In this document: in pieces, positions 27,756 to 37,462 of the stretch | Layout of the letters: every line of letters begins with the position of its first letter | Position numbering within the stretch: position 1 is the stretch's first letter | NCBI RefSeq assembly: GCF_900637395.1 | Contig: NZ_LR134372.1 | Span: 1,364,001 to 1,428,000, forward strand | Direction of reading: 5' to 3' | DNA from: Campylobacter upsaliensis | Lineage (GTDB): Bacteria; Campylobacterota; Campylobacteria; Campylobacterales; Campylobacteraceae | DNA length: 64,000 nt | Program-made: the position numbers and the translations under genes | The notes under the pieces: generated by a model | The model's input: only the letters and a program-made list of their open reading frames with translations | Database searches by the model: none | Told to the model about the DNA's origin: nothing

Positions 27756-28649
27756 TCACCTCAGCATTTTTTCAATAGGCAAGACCAAAATCGAACTCGC
27801 CCCTTCATCTTTTAAAGCCTCCATAGTCTCCCAAAACAAATTTTCTTTACTTACCATATGTAAGGCGACATTTTTTTCATCGTGTGAAAGGGGGATTATG
27901 GTCGGTTTTTCCATACCAGGAAGTAAATTTTGTATAACGCTAAGTTTTTCTTTTGGGGCGTGAAGCATAATATACTTACTTTCTCTTGCCTGCATAACAC
28001 CCTCTATACGCAATAAAATTTTATCCACTAAACTTTGACAATCTTTATTTAAGGAGGCGGATTTTTGTATCAAGCAGGCTTTTGACTCATAAATGATTTG
28101 AACCTCTTTTAAATCGTTAGCTTGCAAAGTCGCTCCACTTGAAACCAAATCGCAAATCGCATCAGCCAAATTTGCCCTTGGAGCAACTTCAACAGAGCCT
28201 GTTAGCATACAATTTTTGTAATTTACGCCCTGTTCTTGCATAAAGCGTTTTAAAAGCTGCGGATAAGAAGTAGCTATCCTAAGCCCTTCAAAGTCCTTGA
28301 TATCTTTAAATTCCTTATTTTGAGGTAGGGCTAAAGAAAGGCGACAATAACCAAAATCAAGCTTTTTAAGTAACTTAAATTCAACGCTTTCTTTTTGTGC
28401 TTCACGCTCAAGGGCGTGTTCTTCCAAAACATTTTCACCTATAATGCCTAAATCTACAACCCCATCAAAAACAAGTCCCGGTATATCATCATCACGCACC
28501 CTTAAAACATCTAGGGCTAAATTTGTCGAACAGGCTATTAAACTTTGCTCGTGAATATGCATTTTAACGCCACATTTTGCAAGAAGCTCTAAAGACTCCT
28601 TAGATAATCTGCCTGATTTTTGTATCGCGATACGAAGACGCTCTTGCAT
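27756..28649 (-). CDS. hisG: ATP phosphoribosyltransferase, long form
   Basis: A 297-residue first enzyme of histidine synthesis. [16 protein letters not shown] at the start; [19 protein letters not shown]-type site [16 protein letters not shown]. The C-terminal extension after about residue 220 is the ACT-like domain used for histidine feedback. First gene of the operon. Confidence 0.97.
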   Translation of the reverse strand: MQERLRIAIQKSGRLSKESLELLAKCGVKMHIHEQSLIACSTNLALDVLRVRDDDIPGLVFDGVVDLGIIGENVLEEHALEREAQKESVEFKLLKKLDFGYCRLSLALPQNKEFKDIKDFEGLRIATSYPQLLKRFMQEQGVNYKNCMLTGSVEVAPRANLADAICDLVSSGATLQANDLKEVQIIYESKACLIQKSASLNKDCQSLVDKILLRIEGVMQARESKYIMLHAPKEKLSVIQNLLPGMEKPTIIPLSHDEKNVALHMVSKENLFWETMEALKDEGASSILVLPIEKMLR

Positions 28650-28740
28650 AATTCTTCCTTAAAATAAAATATGATTAAATTTTAACAAAAATAATTGAAT
28701 TTTAGCAAGATTAAAAAGGTATTAAATAAAATGGAGAGAT

Positions 28741-28764
28741 AATTTAGTGGAAAATTCCACTAAA
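28741..28764. terminator. Perfect hairpin between rplQ and the his operon
   Basis: AATTTAGTGGAA (28741-28752) and TTCCACTAAATT (28753-28764) are perfect inverted repeats. It lies 4 bp past the rplQ stop. The minus-strand side lacks a clean T run, so termination efficiency is unclear. The remainder of 28650-28740 probably holds the his promoter. Confidence 0.55.
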
Positions 28765-28767
28765 TTT

Positions 28768-29121
28768 TTAGGCTACAAATTCGATAAAAGCCATTTCGGC
28801 GGCATCACCACGGCGAATTCTTGTTTTAATAATTCTAGTATAGCCACCTTTTCTTTCTTTAAATTGCGGGGCAATTTCATTAACAAGCTTATTTGTAGCG
28901 TATTTATTTTGCAAAGAAGCAAAAACAGCTCTATGTGCGTTAAAATCGCCCTCTCTAGCTCTAGTGATTAATCTCTCAACATAAGATCTTAATTCTTTAG
29001 CCTTAGGTAAAGTTGTTTCAATTTTCCCGCTATTTACAAGAGCTATAGTTAAATTCTTTAACAAAGCCCCACGATGCGATGAAGTTCTGCCAAGTTTTCT
29101 ATATCCGTGTTTATGTCTCAT
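28768..29121 (-). CDS. rplQ: 50S ribosomal protein L17
   Basis: A 117-residue protein: [20 protein letters not shown] is the standard L17 start. Lies near the exit tunnel of the large subunit. Three bp after rpoA, last gene of the ribosomal operon here. Confidence 0.99.
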   Translation of the reverse strand: MRHKHGYRKLGRTSSHRGALLKNLTIALVNSGKIETTLPKAKELRSYVERLITRAREGDFNAHRAVFASLQNKYATNKLVNEIAPQFKERKGGYTRIIKTRIRRGDAAEMAFIEFVA

Positions 29122-29124
29122 TAT

Positions 29125-30138
29125 TTATCCTTCGTTTTGTGCTTTAAGTTCTTCAATTTTTTTCTTAAGCAAATCTTTATTATCACTCAATTTAGAAGTG
29201 CCGACTGCAAAACCTATGCTTTCCATAACGCTTTTAATCTCATCTAAAGATTTCTTACCTAAATTTTTAAGTCCAGCTAATTCATTGACGCTCATAAGGG
29301 CTAACTCACCAATATAAACAACTCCAGCTTTTTCAAGGCAATTATAACTTCTAGCACTTAAATTTAAATCGGTAATGTTTTGAAGAAGCTTAGTATTTTC
29401 AAGCTCATTATGACTTGCTTGTGTTTTAATCATACTTCTAACATTTGTGATTTTATCAAAAACGCTTAATTGTTTATACATCGCCTCTAAAGCATTTTGA
29501 AAAGCCTCGTTTGGAGTGATTTGTCCGTCTGTTGTGATAGTTAAAACCACTTTTTCATAATCTGGATTATCCTCAAATAAAACCTTTTCTATGTCATAGG
29601 TCGCTTCTCTTATTGGAGTAAAAAAGGCATCAAGAGCTATGAATTTATTATCATCTAAAAGCTCTTTAATCTCCTCACTTGGCACATAGCCTATACCCTT
29701 TTCGATGATGAGTGTGAATTTAAGCTCGGCATCTTCATTAATGGTCGCCAAATAGGCATCTTCATTAACAACGCTAACTTGATCATTATCCAAATCTCTG
29801 CCGTGAATTTCTTTAGGTCCCTTAAAGTAAAACTCGACAATTTCTTTATTGCTATCGCTTTTAAGTTTGAAGCGAAGTTTTTTAAGATTGATGATAAAAA
29901 GCGCCACATCTTCAAGCATACCACGCATACTATCAAATTCGTGCGCAACACCCTCAATATAAATAGCCGTAGGTGCATAGCCCACAGTGCTAGTATAAAG
30001 CAAACGGCGAAGTGGGTGTGCTAAAGTAATGCCATAGCCTATTTCAAAAGGCCAAGCACTAATTTTAGCACTTGTTTCACTTAAACTTTCTATGGTAAAT
30101 TCAGTCGGTGTATAAGCAGATGTTGTTATATGTCTCAT
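29125..30138 (-). CDS. rpoA: RNA polymerase alpha subunit
   Basis: A 337-residue protein. The N-terminal dimerisation domain includes [19 protein letters not shown]; the C-terminal DNA- and activator-binding domain (about 250-320) includes [21 protein letters not shown]. Confidence 0.99.
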   Translation of the reverse strand: MRHITTSAYTPTEFTIESLSETSAKISAWPFEIGYGITLAHPLRRLLYTSTVGYAPTAIYIEGVAHEFDSMRGMLEDVALFIINLKKLRFKLKSDSNKEIVEFYFKGPKEIHGRDLDNDQVSVVNEDAYLATINEDAELKFTLIIEKGIGYVPSEEIKELLDDNKFIALDAFFTPIREATYDIEKVLFEDNPDYEKVVLTITTDGQITPNEAFQNALEAMYKQLSVFDKITNVRSMIKTQASHNELENTKLLQNITDLNLSARSYNCLEKAGVVYIGELALMSVNELAGLKNLGKKSLDEIKSVMESIGFAVGTSKLSDNKDLLKKKIEELKAQNEG

Positions 30139-30150
30139 ATCTGCTCCTTC

Positions 30151-30777
30151 TTACTTAGAGTAAAGCTCGACAATAAATCTTTCCTCGACAGGAATGACCA
30201 CTTCTTCTCTTTCTGGCTTTCTTGTAAAAATTCCATATCTTTTATCTTTTTCTACATCGACCCAAGCCACGATACCCGTTTGAGCTGTTAAGTCAATCGC
30301 TCTTGAAATTTGAGGATTATTTTTACTTTTTTCCGCCACTTCTATTTTAGCACCCGCTTCAACTCTAAAGCTCGGGATATCCACTCTTCTGCCATTAACC
30401 AAAATATGTCCGTGCGTTACAAGCTGTCTTGCAAAACGGCGTGTGGTTGCAAAGCCCATTCTATAAACGACATTATCAAGTCTTTGTTCTAAAAGCTGGA
30501 TAAGTAAAACCCCTGTGTTTCCATCTTTTCTCGCTGCTTCAGCAAATAATCTTCTAAATTGCTTTTCGCTTACACCATACATAAATTTAGCTTTTTGTTT
30601 CTCTCTTAATTGAAGTCCGTATTCACTTATTTTACCTCTTCTTGCTCCGTGCTGACCTGGTGCATAAGGACGCTTATCAAGCGCACTCTTACCTGCCAAT
30701 CTTCTTTCGCCCTTTAATGCAAGGCTTACTCCAAAGCGTCTTTCTAATTTTTCTACTGGTCCTCTATATCTTGCCAT
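30151..30777 (-). CDS. rpsD: 30S ribosomal protein S4
   Basis: A 208-residue primary 16S-binding protein. S4 RNA-binding domain [20 protein letters not shown] and [14 protein letters not shown] are clear. Also a translational repressor in many bacteria. Confidence 0.99.
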   Translation of the reverse strand: MARYRGPVEKLERRFGVSLALKGERRLAGKSALDKRPYAPGQHGARRGKISEYGLQLREKQKAKFMYGVSEKQFRRLFAEAARKDGNTGVLLIQLLEQRLDNVVYRMGFATTRRFARQLVTHGHILVNGRRVDIPSFRVEAGAKIEVAEKSKNNPQISRAIDLTAQTGIVAWVDVEKDKRYGIFTRKPEREEVVIPVEERFIVELYSK

Positions 30778-30794
30778 ATTATTCTCCTTTATTT

Positions 30795-31187
30795 TTAGAC
30801 GCGGCGGCGTTTAGGTGGTCTGCAGCCATTATGAGCTAATGGGGTTATGTCTTTTAAGAAAAGCACCTTAATACCCTCCATAGCACCGACACTTTTTACA
30901 GCAGTTTCTCTACCGCTTCCTGGTCCTTGCACCTTAATGCCAACTTCTTTAATGCCGTGTTCTTTTGCTTTAGTTAAGGCACTTTCTACGGCTTGCTGTG
31001 CGGCGTAAGGAGTGGATTTTTTAGAGCCTTTAAAGCCTAGTCCTCCCGCACTCGCCCAAGCGATAGCATTTCCCATTTCATCAGTAACTGTAACCATAGT
31101 GTTATTAAAAGTCGCACTGATATAGACAATACCTTTGGCGATATTTTTCTTAACAATTTTTTTCTTTACAATTTTTCTTTTTGCCAT
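30795..31187 (-). CDS. rpsK: 30S ribosomal protein S11
   Basis: A 130-residue protein: [20 protein letters not shown], the GPGSGRE motif and the terminal [11 protein letters not shown]. Confidence 0.99.
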   Translation of the reverse strand: MAKRKIVKKKIVKKNIAKGIVYISATFNNTMVTVTDEMGNAIAWASAGGLGFKGSKKSTPYAAQQAVESALTKAKEHGIKEVGIKVQGPGSGRETAVKSVGAMEGIKVLFLKDITPLAHNGCRPPKRRRV

Positions 31188-31196
31188 TTTCTATCC

Positions 31197-31562
31197 TTAT
31201 GATTTCGCACCGACTGTTTTTCTTTTGCCTTTGCGTGTTCGAGCATTAGTTTTTGTCTTTTGCCCACGCACAGGAAGACCTTTTCTATGTCTTAAACCTC
31301 TAAAACTTCCCAAATCCATCAAAGCTTTAATGTCCATAGCTACTTGCTTTCTTAAATCACCCTCAACCATATAGTTTTCTTGGATTTCTTTACGAATCGC
31401 TGCCGCCTCATCTTCACTTAGCTCATGCACTCTTTTATCATAAGAAATTCCTGTTTTATCCAGAATTTTTCTTGAAGTAAAAAGCCCTATACCATAAATG
31501 TAGGTCAAGCCATACTCAACTCTCTTTTTCTTTGGTAAATCAACACCTGCAATACGAGCCAT
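31197..31562 (-). CDS. rpsM: 30S ribosomal protein S13
   Basis: A 121-residue protein: [20 protein letters not shown] start, the helix-two-turn-helix [13 protein letters not shown] and the basic tail [17 protein letters not shown]. Confidence 0.99.
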   Translation of the reverse strand: MARIAGVDLPKKKRVEYGLTYIYGIGLFTSRKILDKTGISYDKRVHELSEDEAAAIRKEIQENYMVEGDLRKQVAMDIKALMDLGSFRGLRHRKGLPVRGQKTKTNARTRKGKRKTVGAKS

Positions 31563-31564
31563 AT

Positions 31565-31678
31565 TTATCCTTGTCTTTGTTTATGTTTTGGATTCTCGCA
31601 AATAATGCGAACAACGCCCTTGCGGCGCACCACTTTGCACTTATCGCACATTTTCTTAACGGAAGGTCTAACTTTCAT
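31565..31678 (-). CDS. rpmJ: 50S ribosomal protein L36
   Basis: A 37-codon gene. ATG at 31678-31676 reads [20 protein letters not shown] and ends [11 protein letters not shown]. The zinc pattern C-x2-C ... C ... H is intact (zinc-binding C+ form). AAAGGAG precedes the start. No infA follows upstream; the next 247 bp are non-coding. Confidence 0.97.
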
Positions 31679-31803
31679 CGTTAAGCTCCTTTAATAAATT
31701 CGCATTTTCATTTCTTGTAAGCGAGGCTTTAAGCCAACTATTTTCAAAACAAATGCCAAATTTTGAAAATACTTTTTTGCAAAGTAACTCACAAAAACGC
31801 ATA

Positions 31804-31819
31804 TTCTATTTAAATAGAA
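31804..31819. repeat. 16-bp perfect palindrome between rpmJ and the TauE gene
   Basis: TTCTATTTAAATAGAA is self-complementary. It lies in the 247-bp divergent spacer 31679-31925, about 130 bp upstream of rpmJ and 107 bp upstream of the transporter start. It could be an operator or a promoter element (TAGAAT on the minus strand resembles a -10). Nothing else is recognised in the spacer except the plus-strand -10 at 31891. Confidence 0.45.
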
Positions 31820-31890
31820 CTTTAACTTTGCTTATTTTTCATAAAATTTTATAAAAAGTGAAGTTTAAGACTATTTTAACTGCTTTTTTG

Positions 31891-31896
31891 TAAAAT
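31891..31896 (+). promoter_or_regulatory. Putative -10 box for the TauE/SafE gene
   Basis: TAAAAT after TGCTTTTTTG, 29 bp before the GTG start. Confidence 0.45.
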
Positions 31897-31925
31897 CCCT
31901 TTTTTGCATTAGTTTAAGGATTATA

Positions 31926-32717
31926 GTGAATTTGATGGATTTGCCTTATTTTTTGGTGGGAATTATTTCAGGTATAGCTTCTGGGCTTTTTGGTATAGGA
32001 GGAGGTATGATTATCGTTCCAACTATGCTATTTTTAGGCATTAGCTCACATCAGGCTGTGGCAATTTCTGTGGTGCAGATGATTTTTGCCGCAATTTTTG
32101 GCTCTTATATCAATCACAAAAAGAAAAATTTAAATTTTAAAGACGGCATTTACATAGGACTAGGGGGACTTTTGGGGGCGAGTTTTAGTGGGGTTTTAGT
32201 AAGTCATCTTAGTGATATTGCCCTAACGGCTATATTTTTGTGTGTAAGTTTTGCCTTTTTTCTAAAATATGCTTTTGGAGTGAAAAACACGACAAATCAC
32301 ACGCAAAGAAGCAAATTTGCCAAAAATGCTATTTTATTTGGTGCTGGTGTTTTTACTGGGATTTTTGCTATCTCTTTAGGCATAGGTGGCGGACTTTTGA
32401 TCGCTCCTATTTTGGCATATTTTTTAGGCTATGATAATAAAAAAGTCGTGCCTATTTCTTTATTTTTTGTTATATTTGCTTCTTTGGCAGGACTTTTTTC
32501 TTTTATAAATGCTGATATTATCACTTACGAGCTTGCACAAAAAGGCGTTATTGTAGGTGTAGCTTCTATGATAGGTGTTTTTGTGGGGATTAAGATTATG
32601 GAGAAAATGCGTCTTTCTTCACATTTTAAAATTTTGCTTGTTGTTTATGCTCTTTCTATCGCTATGACGACTTATTCTTTACTTAATAAATTAGGTTTAA
32701 TTTCATCAATTTACTAA
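31926..32717 (+). CDS. TauE/SafE-family membrane transporter
   Basis: A 263-residue inner-membrane protein with about eight hydrophobic segments and the internal duplication typical of the family: GIASGLFGIGGGMIIVPTML and GIFAISLGIGGGLLIAPIL. Family members export sulfite or other sulfur-containing anions; the substrate here is unknown. The start is GTG 31926, six bases after AAGGA. Followed after 9 bp by the YihY gene. Confidence 0.88.
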   Translation: MNLMDLPYFLVGIISGIASGLFGIGGGMIIVPTMLFLGISSHQAVAISVVQMIFAAIFGSYINHKKKNLNFKDGIYIGLGGLLGASFSGVLVSHLSDIALTAIFLCVSFAFFLKYAFGVKNTTNHTQRSKFAKNAILFGAGVFTGIFAISLGIGGGLLIAPILAYFLGYDNKKVVPISLFFVIFASLAGLFSFINADIITYELAQKGVIVGVASMIGVFVGIKIMEKMRLSSHFKILLVVYALSIAMTTYSLLNKLGLISSIY

Positions 32718-32726
32718 AGGATAGCA

Positions 32727-33560
32727 ATGAAACGCGTTTTTAAACTTTTATTAGCCTTAAGAGATAAAGAAATTTTAAATTATTCAGCTTCCCTTAGCTT
32801 TTATTCTATCTTATCTTTAATCCCTATTTTATTCGTTTGTTTTTCTGTTTTTACACAAATTCCAAGTTTTGAAGCACATTACGAAAGGGCTAAGAATGTG
32901 ATTTTTACCTTTCTTATCCCCGCACAACAAGACTTAGTCGCTAGCTATTTAGATACTTTTTTAAAAAATAGCGTCAATTTAGGCATAATGGGACTTATCG
33001 CTATGGCTTTCACTTCTCTTGCCTTTTTTTCGGGCTATGATTTTGTGATTAACCGTATCACGCAAAATGAGCCAAAAGGACTTTGGACCAGCATTAGCTC
33101 CTACTGGACCCTACTAACCCTCGTGCCGCTTGGCTTAGGACTTAGTTTTTATGTTTCTTCTTTTATTCAAAAAACTTTGGACAATTATCACATCGGCTTT
33201 AATTTTTTTGAAATTTTACCCTTTGTTATTATTTGGGCTTTATTTTTCATCTCCTATTCAAGCTCTTTACATCAAGTAAGCCTTAAAAATCTTGCTCTAA
33301 CTTCTTTTTGTGCGGGGGCTATTTGGTATGCAGGTAAGAATTTATTTGTATATTATGTGGTGTATAATAAAACTTACGCAAGCGTTTATGGCTCTTTTTC
33401 AACTATACTTTTCTTTTTTATTTGGATTTATATTTCTTGGGTGATTTATCTTTATGGACTTAAAATTTGCTTTTTTTTAAATGAAAATGAAAGGGATAAG
33501 ATTAAGCAAAATGCAAAAAAACGCCAAAATTCTAAAATAAATTCCAAACAAACTAAGTAA
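32727..33560 (+). CDS. YihY/BrkB-family membrane protein
   Basis: A 277-residue protein with about six membrane segments: YSASLSFYSILSLIPILFV near the N-terminus and YGSFSTILFFFIWIYISWVI near the C-terminus are the family marks. Formerly annotated as RNase BN; true function unclear. The last 84 bp overlap the end of comEC on the other strand. Confidence 0.88.
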   Translation: MKRVFKLLLALRDKEILNYSASLSFYSILSLIPILFVCFSVFTQIPSFEAHYERAKNVIFTFLIPAQQDLVASYLDTFLKNSVNLGIMGLIAMAFTSLAFFSGYDFVINRITQNEPKGLWTSISSYWTLLTLVPLGLGLSFYVSSFIQKTLDNYHIGFNFFEILPFVIIWALFFISYSSSLHQVSLKNLALTSFCAGAIWYAGKNLFVYYVVYNKTYASVYGSFSTILFFFIWIYISWVIYLYGLKICFFLNENERDKIKQNAKKRQNSKINSKQTK

Positions 33561-34730
33561 AAGATAAGAGCAAAAAGCCCAAAAAGGCAAAATAAAATTT
33601 ATAGAGTGAAATTTAAAGGCAAAAAATTCCAGTAAAAAACCATCAAATAAAAACCCTGCCCCAATGAAGTGTAGAAACAAAACCAAAGGATAAAAAAGCA
33701 CAAAAATAAGGCTTAAAAAAATAGCTAGAAATTGCTGATAAGAAATGAGAGGAAAAAAATAAAGCACAGGGATAATCATAGCCAAAAAGGTCCAAAGATT
33801 AATCAAAACAAGATTTGTCAAAACCCCAAAAAATTTCGCAAAATGATGTAAATATAAAAAGATATAAAACACACCTAAAATAGAAAAGAAAAATCCTACG
33901 CTAAAAAGTAAATTTGGATATAAACTAAGGCAAATTAACACGCATAAAAAAAGATTAAAAAAGCTTAGAATTTTAATATTTTTTGCGAGTAAATAAAAGC
34001 CAAAAAGTGCCATTACCAAAGAGCGTGTGAAGCTTGGCACAAAGCCTATTAAATACGCATAAAAAAAGAGCAAAATAAAAATCAAAATGCTTAAATCAAA
34101 TCTTAAATTACGGTAAGGAAAATAACGCTTTTGAAAAAAACTATAAATAGGTGCAAAAAGAAAGAAAATCAAGCTAAACAAAAGCCCGATATGATACCCA
34201 CTAATGGCGATTAAATGCGCTATGCCGTAGTGATTAACATCATTTCTTAATTCTTTTGAAACACTTTTAGCAAAAAACAAAGCCCCATAAAATTCCTTCA
34301 TTTTTTCACTTTCGTGCTGCTTTAAAAAATAAGTGATGATAGCATTTTCTTCACTTTTTTCTAGGAATTTAATATCATAACTTGGAGCGTAAAAACTCTT
34401 CGCAAGATAGTCTTTAAAATCTACTTTTTCATTGATAATTCTTAAACTCAAAAGCTCATTTTTACTTAAATTTAAATCTTTGTAAGTTGTCGTATAAAAA
34501 CTAAATTCTTTTGTTTTAAGTTTTAAGACAAAATATTTTTTACCATTTTTTCTTAATTTTTCTTGGATATTCTCAAGTCTTGCTTCTTTAATGAAAAAGT
34601 GTTTTTGCTCTTTAAAGTTTAAAAATTTTTGATATTCTAAGCCTAAGTTAAAAAGGAAAATCATTACACAAGCTAAGATTAAAAAAAGAAATTCTTTTAC
34701 AGGCTTTAAAAAAGAATTTCTTAAAAGCAT
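33477..34730 (-). CDS. comEC: ComEC/Rec2-family DNA uptake channel
   Basis: A 417-residue integral membrane protein. The competence domain signature HLIAISGYHIGLLFSLIFF is present, with many hydrophobic segments. An N-terminal segment precedes the OB-fold-like part (residues 40-110). It lacks the C-terminal metallo-beta-lactamase domain of longer ComEC proteins, as is usual in Campylobacter. Imports single-stranded DNA in transformation. Shares 1 bp with the DedA gene upstream. Confidence 0.9.
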   Translation of the reverse strand: MLLRNSFLKPVKEFLFLILACVMIFLFNLGLEYQKFLNFKEQKHFFIKEARLENIQEKLRKNGKKYFVLKLKTKEFSFYTTTYKDLNLSKNELLSLRIINEKVDFKDYLAKSFYAPSYDIKFLEKSEENAIITYFLKQHESEKMKEFYGALFFAKSVSKELRNDVNHYGIAHLIAISGYHIGLLFSLIFFLFAPIYSFFQKRYFPYRNLRFDLSILIFILLFFYAYLIGFVPSFTRSLVMALFGFYLLAKNIKILSFFNLFLCVLICLSLYPNLLFSVGFFFSILGVFYIFLYLHHFAKFFGVLTNLVLINLWTFLAMIIPVLYFFPLISYQQFLAIFLSLIFVLFYPLVLFLHFIGAGFLFDGFLLEFFAFKFHSINFILPFWAFCSYLLLSLFGIYFRILAFFCILLNLIPFIFI

Positions 34731-35287
34731 TATTTTTTAGAAAAGCGTGAAAGATAAAACCAAATAAGTGCCACTAAAAACACTAAAAATAGAGGCGCGG
34801 CATAAGAATACCGCCCAAATTCTTCAAAAACTTTCTCTACCAAATACCCAAAACTAAAAGCCACATAGCCCAAAATCAAAGCCCAAAGCAAACTTGCTAA
34901 AGTGTTAATGATGAGAAATTTCTTAAAATCATAGTTCGCAAGTCCTGCGGCTATGGGGATAAAGGTTTTTAAGCCGTAAATAAATTTTTGAATAATGAGT
35001 AAAGTTCCACCATACTGCCTCATCTTAAGCATAGCAAGGGCAAGTTTTCGGCGATGTTTTTTAAAATAAGGCATTAAATCTTTCTTACCATATTTTCCCA
35101 GCACATAAAGCAAACTCGAGCCTAAAGCATTTGCCACAAAAGCAATTACAATGCACCAGTGAAGCTCCATTTTCCCTAGTGAGCTTAACACTCCAGCCGC
35201 TAAAATTCCAACCATTCCTCCACCCAAAGAATATACAAATAAAATCACATAACCATAACGCAAAAGCGTGTCAATCATATCTTGCAT
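34730..35287 (-). CDS. DedA-family membrane protein
   Basis: A 185-residue membrane protein: GYVILFVYSLGGGMVGILAAG, YGKKDLMPYFKKHRRKL, IYGLKTFIPIAAGLANYDF. DedA proteins are linked to membrane homeostasis and undecaprenyl-phosphate or phospholipid recycling. Seven bp after rny. Confidence 0.88.
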   Translation of the reverse strand: MQDMIDTLLRYGYVILFVYSLGGGMVGILAAGVLSSLGKMELHWCIVIAFVANALGSSLLYVLGKYGKKDLMPYFKKHRRKLALAMLKMRQYGGTLLIIQKFIYGLKTFIPIAAGLANYDFKKFLIINTLASLLWALILGYVAFSFGYLVEKVFEEFGRYSYAAPLFLVFLVALIWFYLSRFSKK

Positions 35288-35294
35288 AAGCGTC

Positions 35295-36845
35295 CTATTT
35301 AGCGTATTCTACCGCTCTTAATTCGCGTATAACATTGACTTTAATTTCACCTGGATATTGCATTTTTTCCTGAATTTCAGCAGCAATTTCTTTGGCTAAA
35401 AGTATTGCTTCATCGTCATTGACAAGCTTCGCATTGGCAATCACTCTAATTTCTCGCCCCGCATTAATCGCATAAGCGTTTTTAATCCCCTCTTTACTTT
35501 TAGCAATTTCTTCAAGCTCATTAACCCTCTTTAAAAAGGCTTCTAAAACCTCGCGTCTAGCACCCGGTCTCGCCGCACTTAGTGTATCAGCCGCACATAC
35601 AGCCGCACATTCTATACTTAAAGCATCTTCGTGTCCGTGATGGGCGTAAATGGCGTTAATCACGGCAGGGTGTTCTTTATAACGCTTACAAAGCTCCGCC
35701 CCTAAATCCACATGAGAGCCTTCAAAATCGTGTGTTAAAGCCTTTCCTATGTCGTGTAAAATCCCCGCCCTTCTTGCCAAATTCTCATCACCTCCACACT
35801 CCGCAGCGATAATTCCTGCTAAATGTGCCACTTCTAAAGAGTGCGCAAGAGCATTTTGTCCGTAACTTGCGCGGTATTTAAGTTTGCCGATTAATTTTGC
35901 TATTTCAGGGTGCATTTTGCCAAGTCCCAAATCCATAATAATAGTTTGTCCCTCTTCTAAAATATTATTTTCAAATTCCTTACAGACCTTCTCATAAATC
36001 TCCTCAATACGCGCAGGCTGTATGCGTCCATCTTCAACCAAAAGCTCAATAACCTTAGTCGCAATGGCACGGCGATAAAGATTAAAACAGCTCACAATGA
36101 TAGCTCCGGGCGTATCATCGATGATAATATCCACGCCTAAAACCATCTCAAGTGTTTTGACATTACGCCCCTCTTTACCTATAATCCTGCCTTTTAACTC
36201 ATCATTTTTAATATTGATGACATTAATAAGCCTCTCTGCTGCAAATTCTCCTGCAAAACGCGAAGTTGCCTGTGCGATGATGTAATTTGCCTTTCTTTTC
36301 GCCTCACTCTTAGCTTCTTCTTCATATTTACGCACGATGTGAGCGATTTCAGCACGAGAATTCTCCTCGACCTTTTGTAAAAGCAAATTTTTCGCCTCAT
36401 TTTGCGTTAAACCCGCCGAATGTTCAAGCACCCTTAAAGCCTCATCAAGCTTATCTTGATAAAGTTTTTTAAGCTTTAAGCTATCATCGTGTAAATCTTG
36501 AATTATCCTTTTGCTTTTAGAAATTTCTTCCTCTTCAAGACGCATTTGCTCCTCATAACGCGAAAGTTTTTGCTCTTTTTTGTGGAGTTCATCAAGCTTA
36601 TGATTGAAATCTTTTTGATTTTTATGTGCCTTATCTTCGTAGCGTTTTTTTGCCTCAAGTTCAGCATTTAAGACGGAATTTTTAGCGTCTTTTAAAACAA
36701 GCTCGGCTTCGTATTCTATGGCTTTTGCCTTAGCTTTTGCTTGTTCGACAAAAATTTCGTGCTTGGCATCGTTGATTTTCTTAGCGACTAAATACCCAAC
36801 TCCCACACCGATTAAAGCGGCGATAAATGCGATTAATGCTATCAT
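35295..36845 (-). CDS. rny: Ribonuclease Y
   Basis: A 516-residue membrane-anchored endoribonuclease. N-terminal anchor MIALIAFIAALIGVGVGYLV, long coiled coil to about residue 190, KH domain (IIGKEGRNVKTLEMVLGVDI), HD domain (AGILHDIGKALTHD). Starts mRNA decay. Its first 65 bp overlap the cyclo-ligase gene in another frame. Confidence 0.97.
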   Translation of the reverse strand: MIALIAFIAALIGVGVGYLVAKKINDAKHEIFVEQAKAKAKAIEYEAELVLKDAKNSVLNAELEAKKRYEDKAHKNQKDFNHKLDELHKKEQKLSRYEEQMRLEEEEISKSKRIIQDLHDDSLKLKKLYQDKLDEALRVLEHSAGLTQNEAKNLLLQKVEENSRAEIAHIVRKYEEEAKSEAKRKANYIIAQATSRFAGEFAAERLINVINIKNDELKGRIIGKEGRNVKTLEMVLGVDIIIDDTPGAIIVSCFNLYRRAIATKVIELLVEDGRIQPARIEEIYEKVCKEFENNILEEGQTIIMDLGLGKMHPEIAKLIGKLKYRASYGQNALAHSLEVAHLAGIIAAECGGDENLARRAGILHDIGKALTHDFEGSHVDLGAELCKRYKEHPAVINAIYAHHGHEDALSIECAAVCAADTLSAARPGARREVLEAFLKRVNELEEIAKSKEGIKNAYAINAGREIRVIANAKLVNDDEAILLAKEIAAEIQEKMQYPGEIKVNVIRELRAVEYAK

Positions 36846-37392
36846 TTTTCAAATCTCTCTTAAAATATTTTCTATTAGGGCTTAGATAAAATTTCGCGCT
36901 AATATCGTGTTTTTGCGTGAGTTTTTTTCCGCTTAAAGCGGTGATACTTTGCACGAAAACAACTAAGGGTTTATGCTTTAAATTTGCAAAAAATCTATCA
37001 TAAAAACCCTCGCCGTGTCCTATTCTTTTCATATTTTTATCAACCCCTATCACAGGCACAAAAGCCAAATCAAGCGAAGTTTGACAAAAAGAATTATTAG
37101 GCTCTAAAACCCCAAACCTTTTTTTTGAAAAAGGTAGCCTCAATTTTACAATTTTTAAACTTTTATCTTGCATAAATGGAACAAAAAGTTTGCAATTTTG
37201 ACTTAAAATTCTACGAAAACGCACTAAATTTGGCTCATATTGCAAGGGTAAAAAAATAAGCACATTTTTCGCCCTATAAAACTTGATGATGTTAAGACTT
37301 TCTTTAAAAATAGCATAATCTTTTTTGTAATGCGATCGCGTATTTTGCCTCAATCTTCTTTTTTGAACTTGCCTAAAAAGTTCTTTTTGCAT
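36781..37392 (-). CDS. 5-formyltetrahydrofolate cyclo-ligase family protein
   Basis: A 203-residue protein converting 5-formyl-THF to methenyl-THF. Marks: LRQNTRSHYKKDY near the start (basic ATP site), NVLIFLPLQYEPN, VIGVDKNMKRIGHGEGFYDRFF (G-x-G-x-G-x-YD). The last 65 bp overlap the start of rny, giving a basic tail NRIYRRFNRCGSWVFSR. It could feed one-carbon units to purN and to the formyltransferase at 1787. Confidence 0.88.
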   Translation of the reverse strand: MQKELFRQVQKRRLRQNTRSHYKKDYAIFKESLNIIKFYRAKNVLIFLPLQYEPNLVRFRRILSQNCKLFVPFMQDKSLKIVKLRLPFSKKRFGVLEPNNSFCQTSLDLAFVPVIGVDKNMKRIGHGEGFYDRFFANLKHKPLVVFVQSITALSGKKLTQKHDISAKFYLSPNRKYFKRDLKNDSINRIYRRFNRCGSWVFSR

Positions 37393-37420
37393 CCCTCTCC
37401 TTTATTTACTCTTACTTAGT

Positions 37421-37426
37421 TATAAT
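37421..37426 (+). promoter_or_regulatory. Putative -10 box for the TlpA-like lipoprotein gene
   Basis: TATAAT in TTAGTTATAATTCTAG, 37 bp before the ATG at 37463, in the divergent spacer. Confidence 0.6.
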
Positions 37427-37462
37427 TCTAGCATTTTATGGCAAAAGGGAAAGCTAAATTTA

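Noticed and set aside
31679-31925. Possible infA upstream of rpmJ
   Set aside because: All frames in the spacer are short; no IF-1 sequence seen.
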